This document shows positions 39,028 to 48,934 of a stretch of DNA of 64,000 nucleotides, piece after piece; the first letter of the stretch is position 1, and the number at the start of each line of letters is the position of its first letter. Both the position numbers and the translations under genes were made by a program. The notes below the pieces were generated by a model, which saw only the letters and a list, made by a program, of their open reading frames with translations, was not told where the DNA came from and ran no database searches. This stretch comes from Ancylobacter novellus DSM 506 (GTDB lineage: Bacteria; Pseudomonadota; Alphaproteobacteria; Rhizobiales; Xanthobacteraceae). The stretch covers positions 4,216,001-4,280,000 of the forward strand of contig NC_014217.1 of assembly GCF_000092925.1 (NCBI RefSeq), read 5' to 3'.

Positions 39028-39678
39028 TCAGGCCCGGGCCGCGTCCAGTTCGGCCGGCGCCTGCGCCTCGTTGGAACGATAGACCCAAACGCGGGCGGGC
39101 GGGAGATTGGCCCAGATGCGCTGGCTCACATGCGCGTCGAAGCGCTCCGGCACCAGCGGCACCGGCGAGACCACCGCATAGGTGAACTGGATGAAGGGCG
39201 CGCGCGGGCGCGACAGGCCGAAGGCCTGGTCGAGCAGGCTGTAGCGCTGCGGCGCCGGGCGGGTGAACAGCGGCAGGCTGGAGACCGTGGCGACGGCCGG
39301 CTTGTCGAGCCGCGCGTCGAGGGTCGCCGCCATGTTGTAGGCGTCGCCCTGGATCACCGTGGCGCCGGGAAAGCGCATGCGCAGCAGGGTGCAGAATTCG
39401 GGATTGTACTCGATCAGCACCAGGCGCTCCGGCGCGATGCCGCGGGCGACCAGCGCCGAAGTGACCGGGCCGGTGCCGGGGCCGAGCTCGATGACCGGGC
39501 CGTCGTCGTTCGGATCGACATAATTCGCCATGGTGCGGGCAAGCGCCCGGCCAGACGGCGACACCGCGCCGGTGACCAGCGGATTCTGCAGCCAGGACTG
39601 AAGGAAGCGGACTTCGTCGGGACGGCCCTTCGCGGCCGGGCGGGTCTTCGCCGTCGATAAAGCGGAACGATGCGGCAT
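39028..39678 (-). CDS. PmtA-like phospholipid N-methyltransferase family protein
   Basis: A 216-residue SAM-dependent methyltransferase. The motif I segment VIELGPGTGPVTSAL near residue 63 binds SAM. NPLVTGAVSPSGRALARTMAN upstream of it is typical of the Rhizobiaceae-type PmtA, which converts phosphatidylethanolamine to phosphatidylcholine. VLIEYNPEFCTLL is motif II-like. Since rRNA adenine methylases share the fold, the specific reaction needs testing. Location near dnaJ/dnaK fits that lineage. Confidence 0.78.
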   Translation of the reverse strand: MPHRSALSTAKTRPAAKGRPDEVRFLQSWLQNPLVTGAVSPSGRALARTMANYVDPNDDGPVIELGPGTGPVTSALVARGIAPERLVLIEYNPEFCTLLRMRFPGATVIQGDAYNMAATLDARLDKPAVATVSSLPLFTRPAPQRYSLLDQAFGLSRPRAPFIQFTYAVVSPVPLVPERFDAHVSQRIWANLPPARVWVYRSNEAQAPAELDAARA

Positions 39679-39819
39679 GCGACTTGGATTCCGGTCAGCC
39701 GTTGGGGGAAGGCGCGGTCATGCTTGGATGGATAGCACGAAAGTAGCAGAGCCCGACATTAGAGAGGTTAGCTGTCGATGTTAAGGCCCTGCCATGACGT
39801 GGTGATAACGCTTCCACCT

Positions 39820-40965
39820 TCAGTCTGCGTCGCCGGCGAAGAAATCCTTCACCTTGGCGAAGAAGCCGCTCGCCTCGGGATGGGTGTCCTTCGAGCATTC
39901 GGTCTCGAACTCGGCCAGCAATTCACGCTGACGTCGCGTCAGGTTCTGCGGCGTCTCGACGACGACCTGCACATACATGTCGCCGCGGTTGCGCGTGCGC
40001 AGCACCGGCATGCCCTTGCCGCCGAGACGGAAGCGCTTGCCCGACTGCGTGCCTTCCGGGACCTTCACCTTGGTGGTCTCGCCGTCGATGGTCGGCACCT
40101 CGAAGGAGCCGCCGAGCGAGGCAGTGACCATGGAGATCGGCGCGCGGCAGAACAGGTCGGCGCCGTCGCGCTGGAAGAAGTCGTGCGGCGCCAGCGACAG
40201 GAAGATGTAGAGGTCGCCCGGCGGCCCGCCGCGCACGCCCGCCTCGCCCTCATTGCCGAGCCGGATACGCGTGCCGTCCTCGACGCCGGCGGGGATCGCC
40301 ACCTGCAGCGTGCGCTCCTTGGTGGTGCGCCCGGCGCCGGCGCAGGCCGGGCAGGGATCCTCGATCACCTGGCCGCGGCCCTGGCAGGTCGGGCAGGTGC
40401 GCTCCAGCGTGAAGAAGCCCTGCGCCTGGCGGATGCGCCCGCTTCCCGAGCAGGTGCGGCAGGTGGTGGGCTGGGTGCCGGGCTTGGCGCCGGTGCCCGT
40501 GCAGGCCTCGCAGGTGATGGAGGTCGGTAGCCGGATGGTGGCGTCCTTGCCGGAGAAGGCCTCCTCCAGCGTGATTTCCATGTTGTAGCGCAGGTCCGCC
40601 CCGCGCTCGCGTCCGCCACGGCCGCCGCCACCGCCGCCGCGGCGCCCGCCGCCCATGCCGAACAGGTCGTCGAAGATGTCGGAGAAGGTGGAGGCGAAGT
40701 CGGCGCCGAAGCCGGGTCCGCCGGGCCCACCCATGCCGCCATCGAAGGCAGCGTGGCCGAAGCGGTCATAGGCGGCGCGCTTCTGCGGGTCTTTGAGGAC
40801 CTCATAGGCCTCGCTGACCTCCTTGAAGCGGACCTCCGCATCGGCATTGCCGGGATTGCGGTCGGGATGCCACTTCATGGCGAGCTTGCGGTACGAGCTC
40901 TTCAGCTCGCCATCTTCGCAGCTCTTGGTGACCTCGAGGATCTCGTAATAGTCGCGCTTGGACAT
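39820..40965 (-). CDS. dnaJ: Chaperone protein DnaJ
   Basis: A 381-residue type I J-protein that stimulates DnaK ATPase. The J-domain (about residues 3-70) has HPDRNPGN with the HPD motif. A Gly/Phe region follows with a [11 protein letters not shown] stretch. The zinc-finger domain carries four CxxCxGxG-type modules: [24 protein letters not shown] and CPACAGAG. The C-terminal substrate domains come last. The ATG at 40965 gives the MSKRDYYE start. A terminator lies after dnaK, so dnaJ is read through or from its own promoter. Confidence 0.96.
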   Translation of the reverse strand: MSKRDYYEILEVTKSCEDGELKSSYRKLAMKWHPDRNPGNADAEVRFKEVSEAYEVLKDPQKRAAYDRFGHAAFDGGMGGPGGPGFGADFASTFSDIFDDLFGMGGGRRGGGGGGRGGRERGADLRYNMEITLEEAFSGKDATIRLPTSITCEACTGTGAKPGTQPTTCRTCSGSGRIRQAQGFFTLERTCPTCQGRGQVIEDPCPACAGAGRTTKERTLQVAIPAGVEDGTRIRLGNEGEAGVRGGPPGDLYIFLSLAPHDFFQRDGADLFCRAPISMVTASLGGSFEVPTIDGETTKVKVPEGTQSGKRFRLGGKGMPVLRTRNRGDMYVQVVVETPQNLTRRQRELLAEFETECSKDTHPEASGFFAKVKDFFAGDAD

Positions 40966-41094
40966 GGGTCGATGGGCCGTCGCATCCATTGCCGCCGGCC
41001 GGCATCAGGCCGGAGGGCGGTCAAGGCCGGCATGCAGGAAGCTTGCCGGGCAGGAAATCATGCCGGCAAACGCCCTGCGCGAGCCGCGCCTCCA

Positions 41095-41129
41095 GAAAAA
41101 TCCGCCGCCGGAACGGGTCCCGGCGGCGG
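41095..41129 (-). terminator. Rho-independent terminator after dnaK
   Basis: A perfect 10-bp stem CCGCCGCCGG / CCGGCGGCGG with an 8-base loop lies directly after the dnaK stop, with five T's on the minus-strand side. It would reduce dnaJ expression relative to dnaK. Confidence 0.82.
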
Positions 41130-41146
41130 CATGATGCATCAGCCGG

Positions 41147-43045
<1,899 letters not shown>

Positions 43046-43181
43046 ATTGTTTCTCCTTCCGGCAGGCCGGCCGGGCCTTCGTGAAGCACCCGGAGAAGAA
43101 CGGACAGGTTTGCGCCCCGCCGTCCCCCCGGACCGGCCCCCAAACAATAGGGCACGGCGCTCTGCGCGCCGTTCGAGGCCG

Positions 43182-43210
43182 ATATAGGGGGCGCCGGTTT
43201 CCGCCGCAAG
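43182..43210 (-). promoter_or_regulatory. RpoH (sigma-32) type promoter of dnaK
   Basis: On the minus strand CTTG is followed after 17 bases by CCCTATATCGG. This matches the alphaproteobacterial RpoH pattern CTTG-N17-18-CYTATNT. It lies 137-165 bases before the dnaK start, consistent with heat-shock control. Confidence 0.72.
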
Positions 43211-43262
43211 AAGCTGCATGCGCTTAAAGACGGCAGCTTCGGCGGGCGCGGGCGGAAGTGCG

Positions 43263-44204
43263 TCAGGACGCCGCCGCGAAGCCCGGCAGGAAGCGGGCGG
43301 CGAGGGCCTGCAGCACCGGGACCTGATCCTTCAGCTCGCGCCAGTGGACGGGGTTCAGCTCCAGCACCGCGATGGCGCCCGGCGCGGGACGCACCGCCTG
43401 CACCACCGCGTCCCAGTCGATCGAGCCCCAGCCGATCGGCAGATGCAGGTCGCCCTCGCCGAACGCCACCGCCTCGGCGGGATGATAGGTCCATATGTCG
43501 GTCGGGCGCCCCTCATTGGGTCGGCCGAAGGAATCGTGCAGGTGGAAATGCGCGACATGCCGCGCCAGCGCCGCCATCTCGGCGATCGGATCGAGCCGGG
43601 CGTCGGTGCAGCGTATATAGGCGTGGCTGACGTCGAGCGTCGCCTTCACCGAGGGGTGGTCGATGGCGTCGAGTTCGCCGGCGAGCTTGGACGGGGTCGC
43701 CGTCTCGCGGGTGTGCGGGAAGCGGAAGATGTTCTCGACGCACAGCGTCACGCCGCGCGCGGCCGCCAGTTCCCCGGCGCGGGCGAGCGCGTCGCGCTGG
43801 CGCGAATAGGCGACCTCGATGTCGTCGGCGGCGTCGCGCACGAAGCCGGTATGGACGACGAGGTGCTGCGCGCCGATGGCCGAGGCGATCTCGATGTTCG
43901 CCGCCAGCACCTTCTCGTGGCGCGGCAGGCGCTCGGGCAGGTCCATCAGGTTGATGGCGAGCGTGCCGTGCACCGTGTAGCCGAGCTCGCGGCCGGCCAG
44001 CGCCCGCTTGAGGTCGTTCACCCGGTCGGAGAGCACGCGGCCGTCGACGATCAGATGCCACGCATAGACCGGCAGCTCCACCACATCGACCCCCAGCGCC
44101 TCGGCCTCGTCGAGCCCGGGGCCGACATCGTCGAATTCAGGGCTGCCTTCCTTTATGGAATAGCCGGAAGCGCGGACGGGGGAGGTCGGGATGTGCAGCT
44201 GCAT
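43263..44204 (-). CDS. Sugar phosphate isomerase/epimerase family protein
   Basis: A 313-residue TIM-barrel protein of the xylose isomerase-like / AP endonuclease 2 superfamily. [28 protein letters not shown] and TLDVSHAYI provide the Glu, His and Asp metal ligands, and [13 protein letters not shown] ends the barrel. No signal is seen. Such proteins isomerise sugars or inositol derivatives; the substrate is unknown. The ATG at 44204 was chosen because the upstream in-frame extension (to 44315) is Arg/Ser-rich and not family-like. Confidence 0.83.
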   Translation of the reverse strand: MQLHIPTSPVRASGYSIKEGSPEFDDVGPGLDEAEALGVDVVELPVYAWHLIVDGRVLSDRVNDLKRALAGRELGYTVHGTLAINLMDLPERLPRHEKVLAANIEIASAIGAQHLVVHTGFVRDAADDIEVAYSRQRDALARAGELAAARGVTLCVENIFRFPHTRETATPSKLAGELDAIDHPSVKATLDVSHAYIRCTDARLDPIAEMAALARHVAHFHLHDSFGRPNEGRPTDIWTYHPAEAVAFGEGDLHLPIGWGSIDWDAVVQAVRPAPGAIAVLELNPVHWRELKDQVPVLQALAARFLPGFAAAS

Positions 44205-44375
44205 CGTGTGGATCTTCCCTTGGGTAAGAGATATCGAACGGCAGGAGTGCCCTCGAAATAGCCTCGGCGCGCGACGGTAAAATATGCCGCCGCTTTTACG
44301 CCCCCTATATGGCACGCGCGTTACAGATCGACCGAATCGTCAATGACCACGGGCGTTTAGCCCGGCTTTTCGCAC

Positions 44376-44762
44376 TCACATGCGGGGCGTGATCCAGCCC
44401 GCAACCGCCCCGCCCGAATCGCGCACGATGGCGATGCGGCCCACATCCGGCACTTCGAAGGGCGCGCGCAGCACCGTGCCGCCCTTCGCCTCGACGGCGG
44501 CGATGCGGGCGTCGACATCGTCCACCGCCACATAGGCGAGCCAGTCGTCCGGCACGCACTCGAACTGCGCGCCGGCCAGCATGAAGATGCCGCCCACGCG
44601 CGTCTCGCCCATCATGATGATGCAGTAATCGTCATGGCCCTCGACGGGCATGGTCTCGAAGCGCCAGCCCAGCGTCGCGGCATAGAAGGCCTTGGCCGCC
44701 GCGAGGTCATGCGTGTTGAGCTCGTTCCACACGAAGACGCCGTGCGCGGGCGCGTTTTCCAT
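44376..44762 (-). CDS. VOC family (glyoxalase-like) protein
   Basis: A 128-residue vicinal-oxygen-chelate protein. FVWNELNTHDLAAAKAFYAATLGWRFE near the N-terminus and a second paired strand set VGGIFMLAG / YVAVDDVDARIAAVEAKGG are typical of the betaalphabeta-betabetabeta fold. GGAVAGWITPRM ends it. Members bind metals and act in detoxification or as antibiotic-binding proteins; the role here is unknown. The ATG at 44762 matches the fold start. Confidence 0.85.
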   Translation of the reverse strand: MENAPAHGVFVWNELNTHDLAAAKAFYAATLGWRFETMPVEGHDDYCIIMMGETRVGGIFMLAGAQFECVPDDWLAYVAVDDVDARIAAVEAKGGTVLRAPFEVPDVGRIAIVRDSGGAVAGWITPRM

Positions 44763-44943
44763 GGCGTGGCTCCCCAGCCCCGTTAACGAGGCGTATACGA
44801 TAGCGCAAAAATCCTCGTCCGTGGCGGTGCTCCGTGGACGCACACCCTGCCATGTTGAAGCCGCTATGGCTTGCGATGTCGTGTGAACCCTTCTAGACCG
44901 ATCTTCAGGCGCGCCCGGCGGCGGCCGCGAATTCTCCCGGAAA

Positions 44944-45633
44944 ATGCAGCTTTATCATCACCCCTTCTGCGCCCATTCGCGTCTCGTCCGTCTCGCCCTC
45001 GGCGAGATGGGGATCGAGCCCGAGCTGATCGAGGAGCGGGTGTGGGAGCGTCGGCCCGATTTCCTGATGCTGGATCCGGCAGGCAGCACCCCGGTGCTGG
45101 TGGAGGATGACGGCTTCGTGGTGCCGGGGATCGACCCGATCACCGAATATCTCGACGAGACCCGCGGGCCGAAGCTCGGCGACCGCCGCCTGCTGCCGGT
45201 CGACATCGGCGCGCGCGTCGAGGTGCGCCGGCTCTCCGCCTGGTTCAACCACAAGTTCTTCGCCGAGGTCTCCGAGCCGCTGGTGCGTGAGAAGGTCTAC
45301 AAGCGCTACATGCCGCGCGAGCTCGGCGGCGGCCCGCCGGACATGGCGGTGATCCGCGCGGCGCGCGCCAATATCCGCTATCATCTGCACTATATCGGCT
45401 GGCTGCTGAAGGCGCGGAACTGGCTCGCCGGCGACCGGCTAAGCTATGCCGATCTCGCCGCGGCGGCCCATATATCCAGCGTCGACTATCTGGGCGACGT
45501 GCCGTGGGACGAGGACGAGGGAGCGAAGATCTGGTACGCGCGCATCAAGTCGCGTCCGGCTTTCCGGCCGCTGCTCGCCCTGACGGTGGCGGGCATGCCG
45601 CCGGCGCCGTGCTACGCGGACCTCGATTTCTGA
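44944..45633 (+). CDS. Glutathione S-transferase family protein
   Basis: A 229-residue GST-like protein. The N-terminal thioredoxin fold starts MQLYHHPFCAHSRLVRLALGE, with the CxxS-like region and PAGSTPVLVEDDGF as the G-site cis-proline. The C-terminal helical domain has WLAGDRLSYADLAAAAHISSVDYLG, the family DRLxxADLxxAAxL signature. It is cytoplasmic, and substrate and glutathione use are unproven. It is the first gene of a tightly packed run with queG and an SDR gene. Confidence 0.86.
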   Translation: MQLYHHPFCAHSRLVRLALGEMGIEPELIEERVWERRPDFLMLDPAGSTPVLVEDDGFVVPGIDPITEYLDETRGPKLGDRRLLPVDIGARVEVRRLSAWFNHKFFAEVSEPLVREKVYKRYMPRELGGGPPDMAVIRAARANIRYHLHYIGWLLKARNWLAGDRLSYADLAAAAHISSVDYLGDVPWDEDEGAKIWYARIKSRPAFRPLLALTVAGMPPAPCYADLDF

Positions 45634-46775
45634 CGCCGGAGGCCGCCAAGGCCCATCTCTTCGCGCTCGCCCGCGAGGAAGGCTTCGACGCCATGGGCAT
45701 CGCCTCGGCCGATGCCATTCCCCATGCCGCCCCGCGCCTCAACCAGTGGATCGCCGACGGCGCGCATGGCGACATGGACTGGATGCCCGAGACCGCCGCG
45801 CGGCGGTCGTCGCCCGGCAATATGTGGCCGGAAGTGCGTTCCGTCCTGATGCTCGGCCTCAACTATGGCCCGGACGAGGACCCGCGCGCGGCGCTGGCGG
45901 ACGCGACCCGCGGCGCCATCTCGGTCTATGCCCGCGGCGACGACTATCACGAGCTGATCAAGGGCAAGCTCAAGCGCATCGCCTCGCGCTTCGTGCCGCG
46001 CGTCGGCGGGCCTGACGCGGTGCAGGTCAAGGTGTTCGTCGACACCGCCCCCCTGATGGAGAAGCCGCTGGCGGAGGCCGCCGGACTCGGCTGGCAGGGC
46101 CGGCACACCAATCTCGTCTCGCGCGAGAAGGGCTCCTGGCTGCTGCTGGGCGCCGTCGCCACCGACCTCGCGCTGCCGCCGGATGCGCCGGAACGGGACA
46201 ATTGCGGCAGCTGCCGCGCCTGCCTCGACGCCTGCCCGACCAATGCTTTTCCCGCCGCCTACCGCATCGATGCGCGGCGCTGCATCTCGTACCTGACCAT
46301 CGAGCATAAGGGGCCGATCCCCGTCGAGCTGCGCCCGCTCATGGGCAACCGCATCTATGGCTGCGACGACTGCCTCGCCGCCTGCCCGTGGAACAAGTTC
46401 GCGCAAGTCGGCCGCGAGGCGCGGCTCGCCGCCCGCGACGAGAACCGCGCGCCGGCGCTGGCTGAGCTCGCTCGGCTGGACGACGCGGCCTTCCGCGCCC
46501 GTTTCTCCAAGAGCCCGATCAAGCGCACCGGGCGCGTGCGCTTCCTGCGCAACGTCCTGATCGCCATCGGCAATTCCGGCGATCCGGCACTCGTTCCGGA
46601 GGCGGAACGGCTTCTCACCGACGATCACCCGCTGCTGCGCGGCGCGGCGGTGTGGGCACTCGCGCGCCTGCTCGACCCCGCCGATTTCGCCCGTCTTCGC
46701 GACGCCCATGCCGGCGAGAGCGACCCGGAGGTGCGCGCGGAATGGCGGCTCGCCAGGGCGTCCGAAGCCGCATGA
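45609..46775 (+). CDS. queG: Epoxyqueuosine reductase
   Basis: A QueG protein of about 388 residues with GTG 45609 as the likeliest start; it overlaps the end of the GST gene, and the only other candidate is a CTG at 45630. QueG reduces epoxyqueuosine in tRNA using cobalamin and two [4Fe-4S] clusters. Cysteine motifs CGSCRACLDACPTNA and CDDCLAACPWNKFA are typical. DMDWMPETAARRSSP and AGLGWQGRHTNLVS match the family. A HEAT-like C-terminal region ends in LARLLDPADF. The start is the least certain part. Confidence 0.92.
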   Translation: MLRGPRFLTPEAAKAHLFALAREEGFDAMGIASADAIPHAAPRLNQWIADGAHGDMDWMPETAARRSSPGNMWPEVRSVLMLGLNYGPDEDPRAALADATRGAISVYARGDDYHELIKGKLKRIASRFVPRVGGPDAVQVKVFVDTAPLMEKPLAEAAGLGWQGRHTNLVSREKGSWLLLGAVATDLALPPDAPERDNCGSCRACLDACPTNAFPAAYRIDARRCISYLTIEHKGPIPVELRPLMGNRIYGCDDCLAACPWNKFAQVGREARLAARDENRAPALAELARLDDAAFRARFSKSPIKRTGRVRFLRNVLIAIGNSGDPALVPEAERLLTDDHPLLRGAAVWALARLLDPADFARLRDAHAGESDPEVRAEWRLARASEAA

Positions 46776-47662
46776 AAACGCTGCTCTGCCTTGGCCTCGG
46801 TTATTGCGGCCAGCGCTTCGTCGCGCTGCATGGCGGCCTGTTCGCCCGCCGCCTCGCCACCAGCCGCTACGGCACGGCCCGCGAGGGCGTCGAGACGCTC
46901 CGCTTCGACGGCACGGCCTCGCCCGAGCTGCTCGACGCCGCCCGCACGGCGGATGTCGTGCTCGCCACCGCCGCGCCGGGCGAGGAGGGCGACCCCTTCC
47001 TCAGGTCCCTCGCCGAGGCGCTCGCCGGGGGCAGGGGGCCGCTCATCTATCTCTCCACCATCGGCGTCTATGGCGATACCGGCGGCGCCTGGATCGACGA
47101 GGACGCCCCGCCCAGCGCCGTATCCGCTCGCGCAAGACGCCGCGTCGCGGCGGAGGCGCAATGGCGCGCGCTCGGCGAACGGGCGGGCCGCCCGGTGGCG
47201 ATCCTCAGGCTCGGGGGCATCTACGGGCCGGGGCGCAACGCGCTGATCGACGTCGCCGACGGCTCGGCGCGCTGCATCGAGCGTGCGGGCCAGATGTTCA
47301 ACCGCATCCATGTCGACGACATCGCCGGCGCCATCCGCGCCGCAGCCGAACAGGGTTTCGACGGCATCCTCAACGTGGTGGACGACGAGCCGGCGCCCGC
47401 CTGCGCGCCGGTGCGCTTCGCCGCCGGGCTGCTCGGGGTGGAAGGGCCGGCGCCGGAGCCCTTCGAGGTGGCCTCCGCCACCATGTCGGCGATGGCGCTG
47501 TCCTTCTGGGCCGATAATCGCCGCGTGCGCAATGCGCGCCTGCATGCGCTGCTCGGCGGGAATCTGGCCTATCCGACCTATCGCGACGGGCTGACCGCGC
47601 TGCTGGGGCAGGGCGAGGCGGCGGCGCTCGATCCCCGCCGCTCCGGATCGCGCCCGCGCTGA
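46772..47662 (+). CDS. SDR/NAD-dependent epimerase-like protein (YeeZ-like)
   Basis: A 296-residue Rossmann-fold protein whose ATG overlaps the queG stop by 4 bases. GLGYCGQRF near residues 8-16 is the variant nucleotide loop seen in YeeZ-type proteins. YLSTIGVYGDTGG and RLGGIYGPGRNAL are extended-SDR segments. The catalytic YxxxK is not seen in normal form, so activity is doubtful. Its last 85 bases overlap the end of the convergent TetR gene. Function unknown. Confidence 0.78.
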   Translation: MKTLLCLGLGYCGQRFVALHGGLFARRLATSRYGTAREGVETLRFDGTASPELLDAARTADVVLATAAPGEEGDPFLRSLAEALAGGRGPLIYLSTIGVYGDTGGAWIDEDAPPSAVSARARRRVAAEAQWRALGERAGRPVAILRLGGIYGPGRNALIDVADGSARCIERAGQMFNRIHVDDIAGAIRAAAEQGFDGILNVVDDEPAPACAPVRFAAGLLGVEGPAPEPFEVASATMSAMALSFWADNRRVRNARLHALLGGNLAYPTYRDGLTALLGQGEAAALDPRRSGSRPR

Positions 47663-48378
47663 CGAAGCGGCGCCCGGCTGGTGCTGCGGCGCGGCGCGGC
47701 AAAGGAGCGCAGGAAGGAATCCACCGTGTGGGCGACGAGGCGTTCGATGCTCGCCGCGTCCGGCCGGGTTTCGTCGCCGAACATCAGCGGCATGACCAGA
47801 TGCGCATGGCAGCCGATGAGGAGCTGCCAGGCCGCCAGCTCGACGTCGTCGATGACGAGCTCGCCGCGCGCGATCTTGGCCCGCAGCCAGGCGGTGAGCC
47901 GGTCGACGCCCGCCTCCTGCCCGGCCTGCAGATAGGCACGGCCGATCTCCGGCAGCTTCTCGGCGACGCCGATGACCATGCGCACCGTGCGCACATGGCC
48001 CGGCTCCAGCATCGCCCGCACATAACGGCGGCTGGTCTCGATCAGCGCCTCGCGCACATCCGCCTCGACGCTCATGTCGAAGCAGGCTTCGGCGGTGCGC
48101 TGGCATTCGCCCGTCACCAGCGCCGCGAACAGCTCCTCCTTCGAGGGGAAATAGACATAGAGCGTGCCCTTGGAGACGCCGGCGGCGCGGGCGATCTCGC
48201 CCATGCTGGCGCCGTCGAAGCCGCAAGCGAGGAAGACTTCGCGCGCGCCCCTGAGGATCTGGCATCGCTTCTCGCGGCCCTGGCCGGCGGCGGCGAGCCC
48301 GGCCGCCGCCGCGGCGCGCGGTTCGTCCGGCGCGCGTCGCTGCAGGTCCTGATGAGCGAAGTCCGGCAGGGATGCCAT
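47578..48378 (-). CDS. TetR family transcriptional regulator
   Basis: A 266-residue TetR-type repressor. The N-terminal HTH (about residues 35-85) has GASMGEIARAAGVSKGTLYVYFPSKEELFAAL, the classic family pattern. The C-terminal ligand domain runs to about residue 235, and a further Arg/Ser-rich tail of about 30 residues, antisense to the SDR gene end, may not be needed. An inverted repeat ACCGAAC-C-GTTCGGT 134 bases upstream is a candidate operator. The target is unknown; kup is the next gene on the opposite strand. Confidence 0.87.
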   Translation of the reverse strand: MASLPDFAHQDLQRRAPDEPRAAAAAGLAAAGQGREKRCQILRGAREVFLACGFDGASMGEIARAAGVSKGTLYVYFPSKEELFAALVTGECQRTAEACFDMSVEADVREALIETSRRYVRAMLEPGHVRTVRMVIGVAEKLPEIGRAYLQAGQEAGVDRLTAWLRAKIARGELVIDDVELAAWQLLIGCHAHLVMPLMFGDETRPDAASIERLVAHTVDSFLRSFAAPRRSTSRAPLRQRGRDPERRGSSAAASPCPSSAVSPSR

Positions 48379-48511
48379 GATGGGGCCTGAATGGGAGCTT
48401 TGGACGCAAAAAAGCGGGTAGATTTAATACAATAATCTGGATCAAGGCGTTCGGATTGGCAATGGCGGCACGCCATCGTGACCGCGGCGACGTGATCCAC
48501 CGCGGCGATTG

Positions 48512-48526
48512 ACCGAACCGTTCGGT
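48512..48526. promoter_or_regulatory. Candidate TetR operator
   Basis: A 15-bp site ACCGAACCGTTCGGT with perfect 7-bp arms and one central base overlaps a TTGACC hexamer (48509-48514). It lies between the TetR gene and kup. Form and spacing fit a TetR-dimer operator covering a -35 element, but no matching -10 is strong. Confidence 0.55.
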
Positions 48527-48627
48527 TTGGCTTGATCGTATCCATAGAAACAGATAATCATCTGCCTTCACCGACCGCCCGAGTCCAAGGGAACCCGCAA
48601 GCCCTTGGACATGATCGGCAGTTGGTA

Positions 48628-48667
48628 GAGGGAGGAGGGTTAATCCGCCCCCCAATCCTCCTCCCTC
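48628..48667 (+). other. 11-bp inverted repeat in the kup leader
   Basis: GAGGGAGGAGG (48628-48638) pairs with CCTCCTCCCTC (48657-48667) across an 18-base loop, 267 bases before kup. In RNA it would be a strong hairpin without a T-run. The rest of the 556-base gap 48379-48934 shows no gene. Confidence 0.5.
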
Positions 48668-48934
48668 GCTTACTCTCCCCCATTTATTTGCCGTGATGCC
48701 GGGCCTCGGTCGGGCGGCTTCCGACGTCGGGATCGGGAGTCTGAGCTTGGCGGCGCTGCCTCGCCAGAGTATTGCTGCGGTGCCGGATGCTCCGGCGACC
48801 CCCGTGCGAATCCCGGCCCGCCATGCCCAGCTACCTCGCGTCACGCCCGTCCGCCTCGCGCTCCCCCGTGCCACGATCCATCGTAACGCGCGCCGCGCGG
48901 GCTGCCGCTCCCTGTCCGGGCGGCCGGACGCGCC

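Noticed and set aside
48379..48934. Small gene in the TetR-kup gap
   Set aside because: Short frames only, no ribosome-binding site and no recognisable composition; the gap holds an operator-like site and an inverted repeat.
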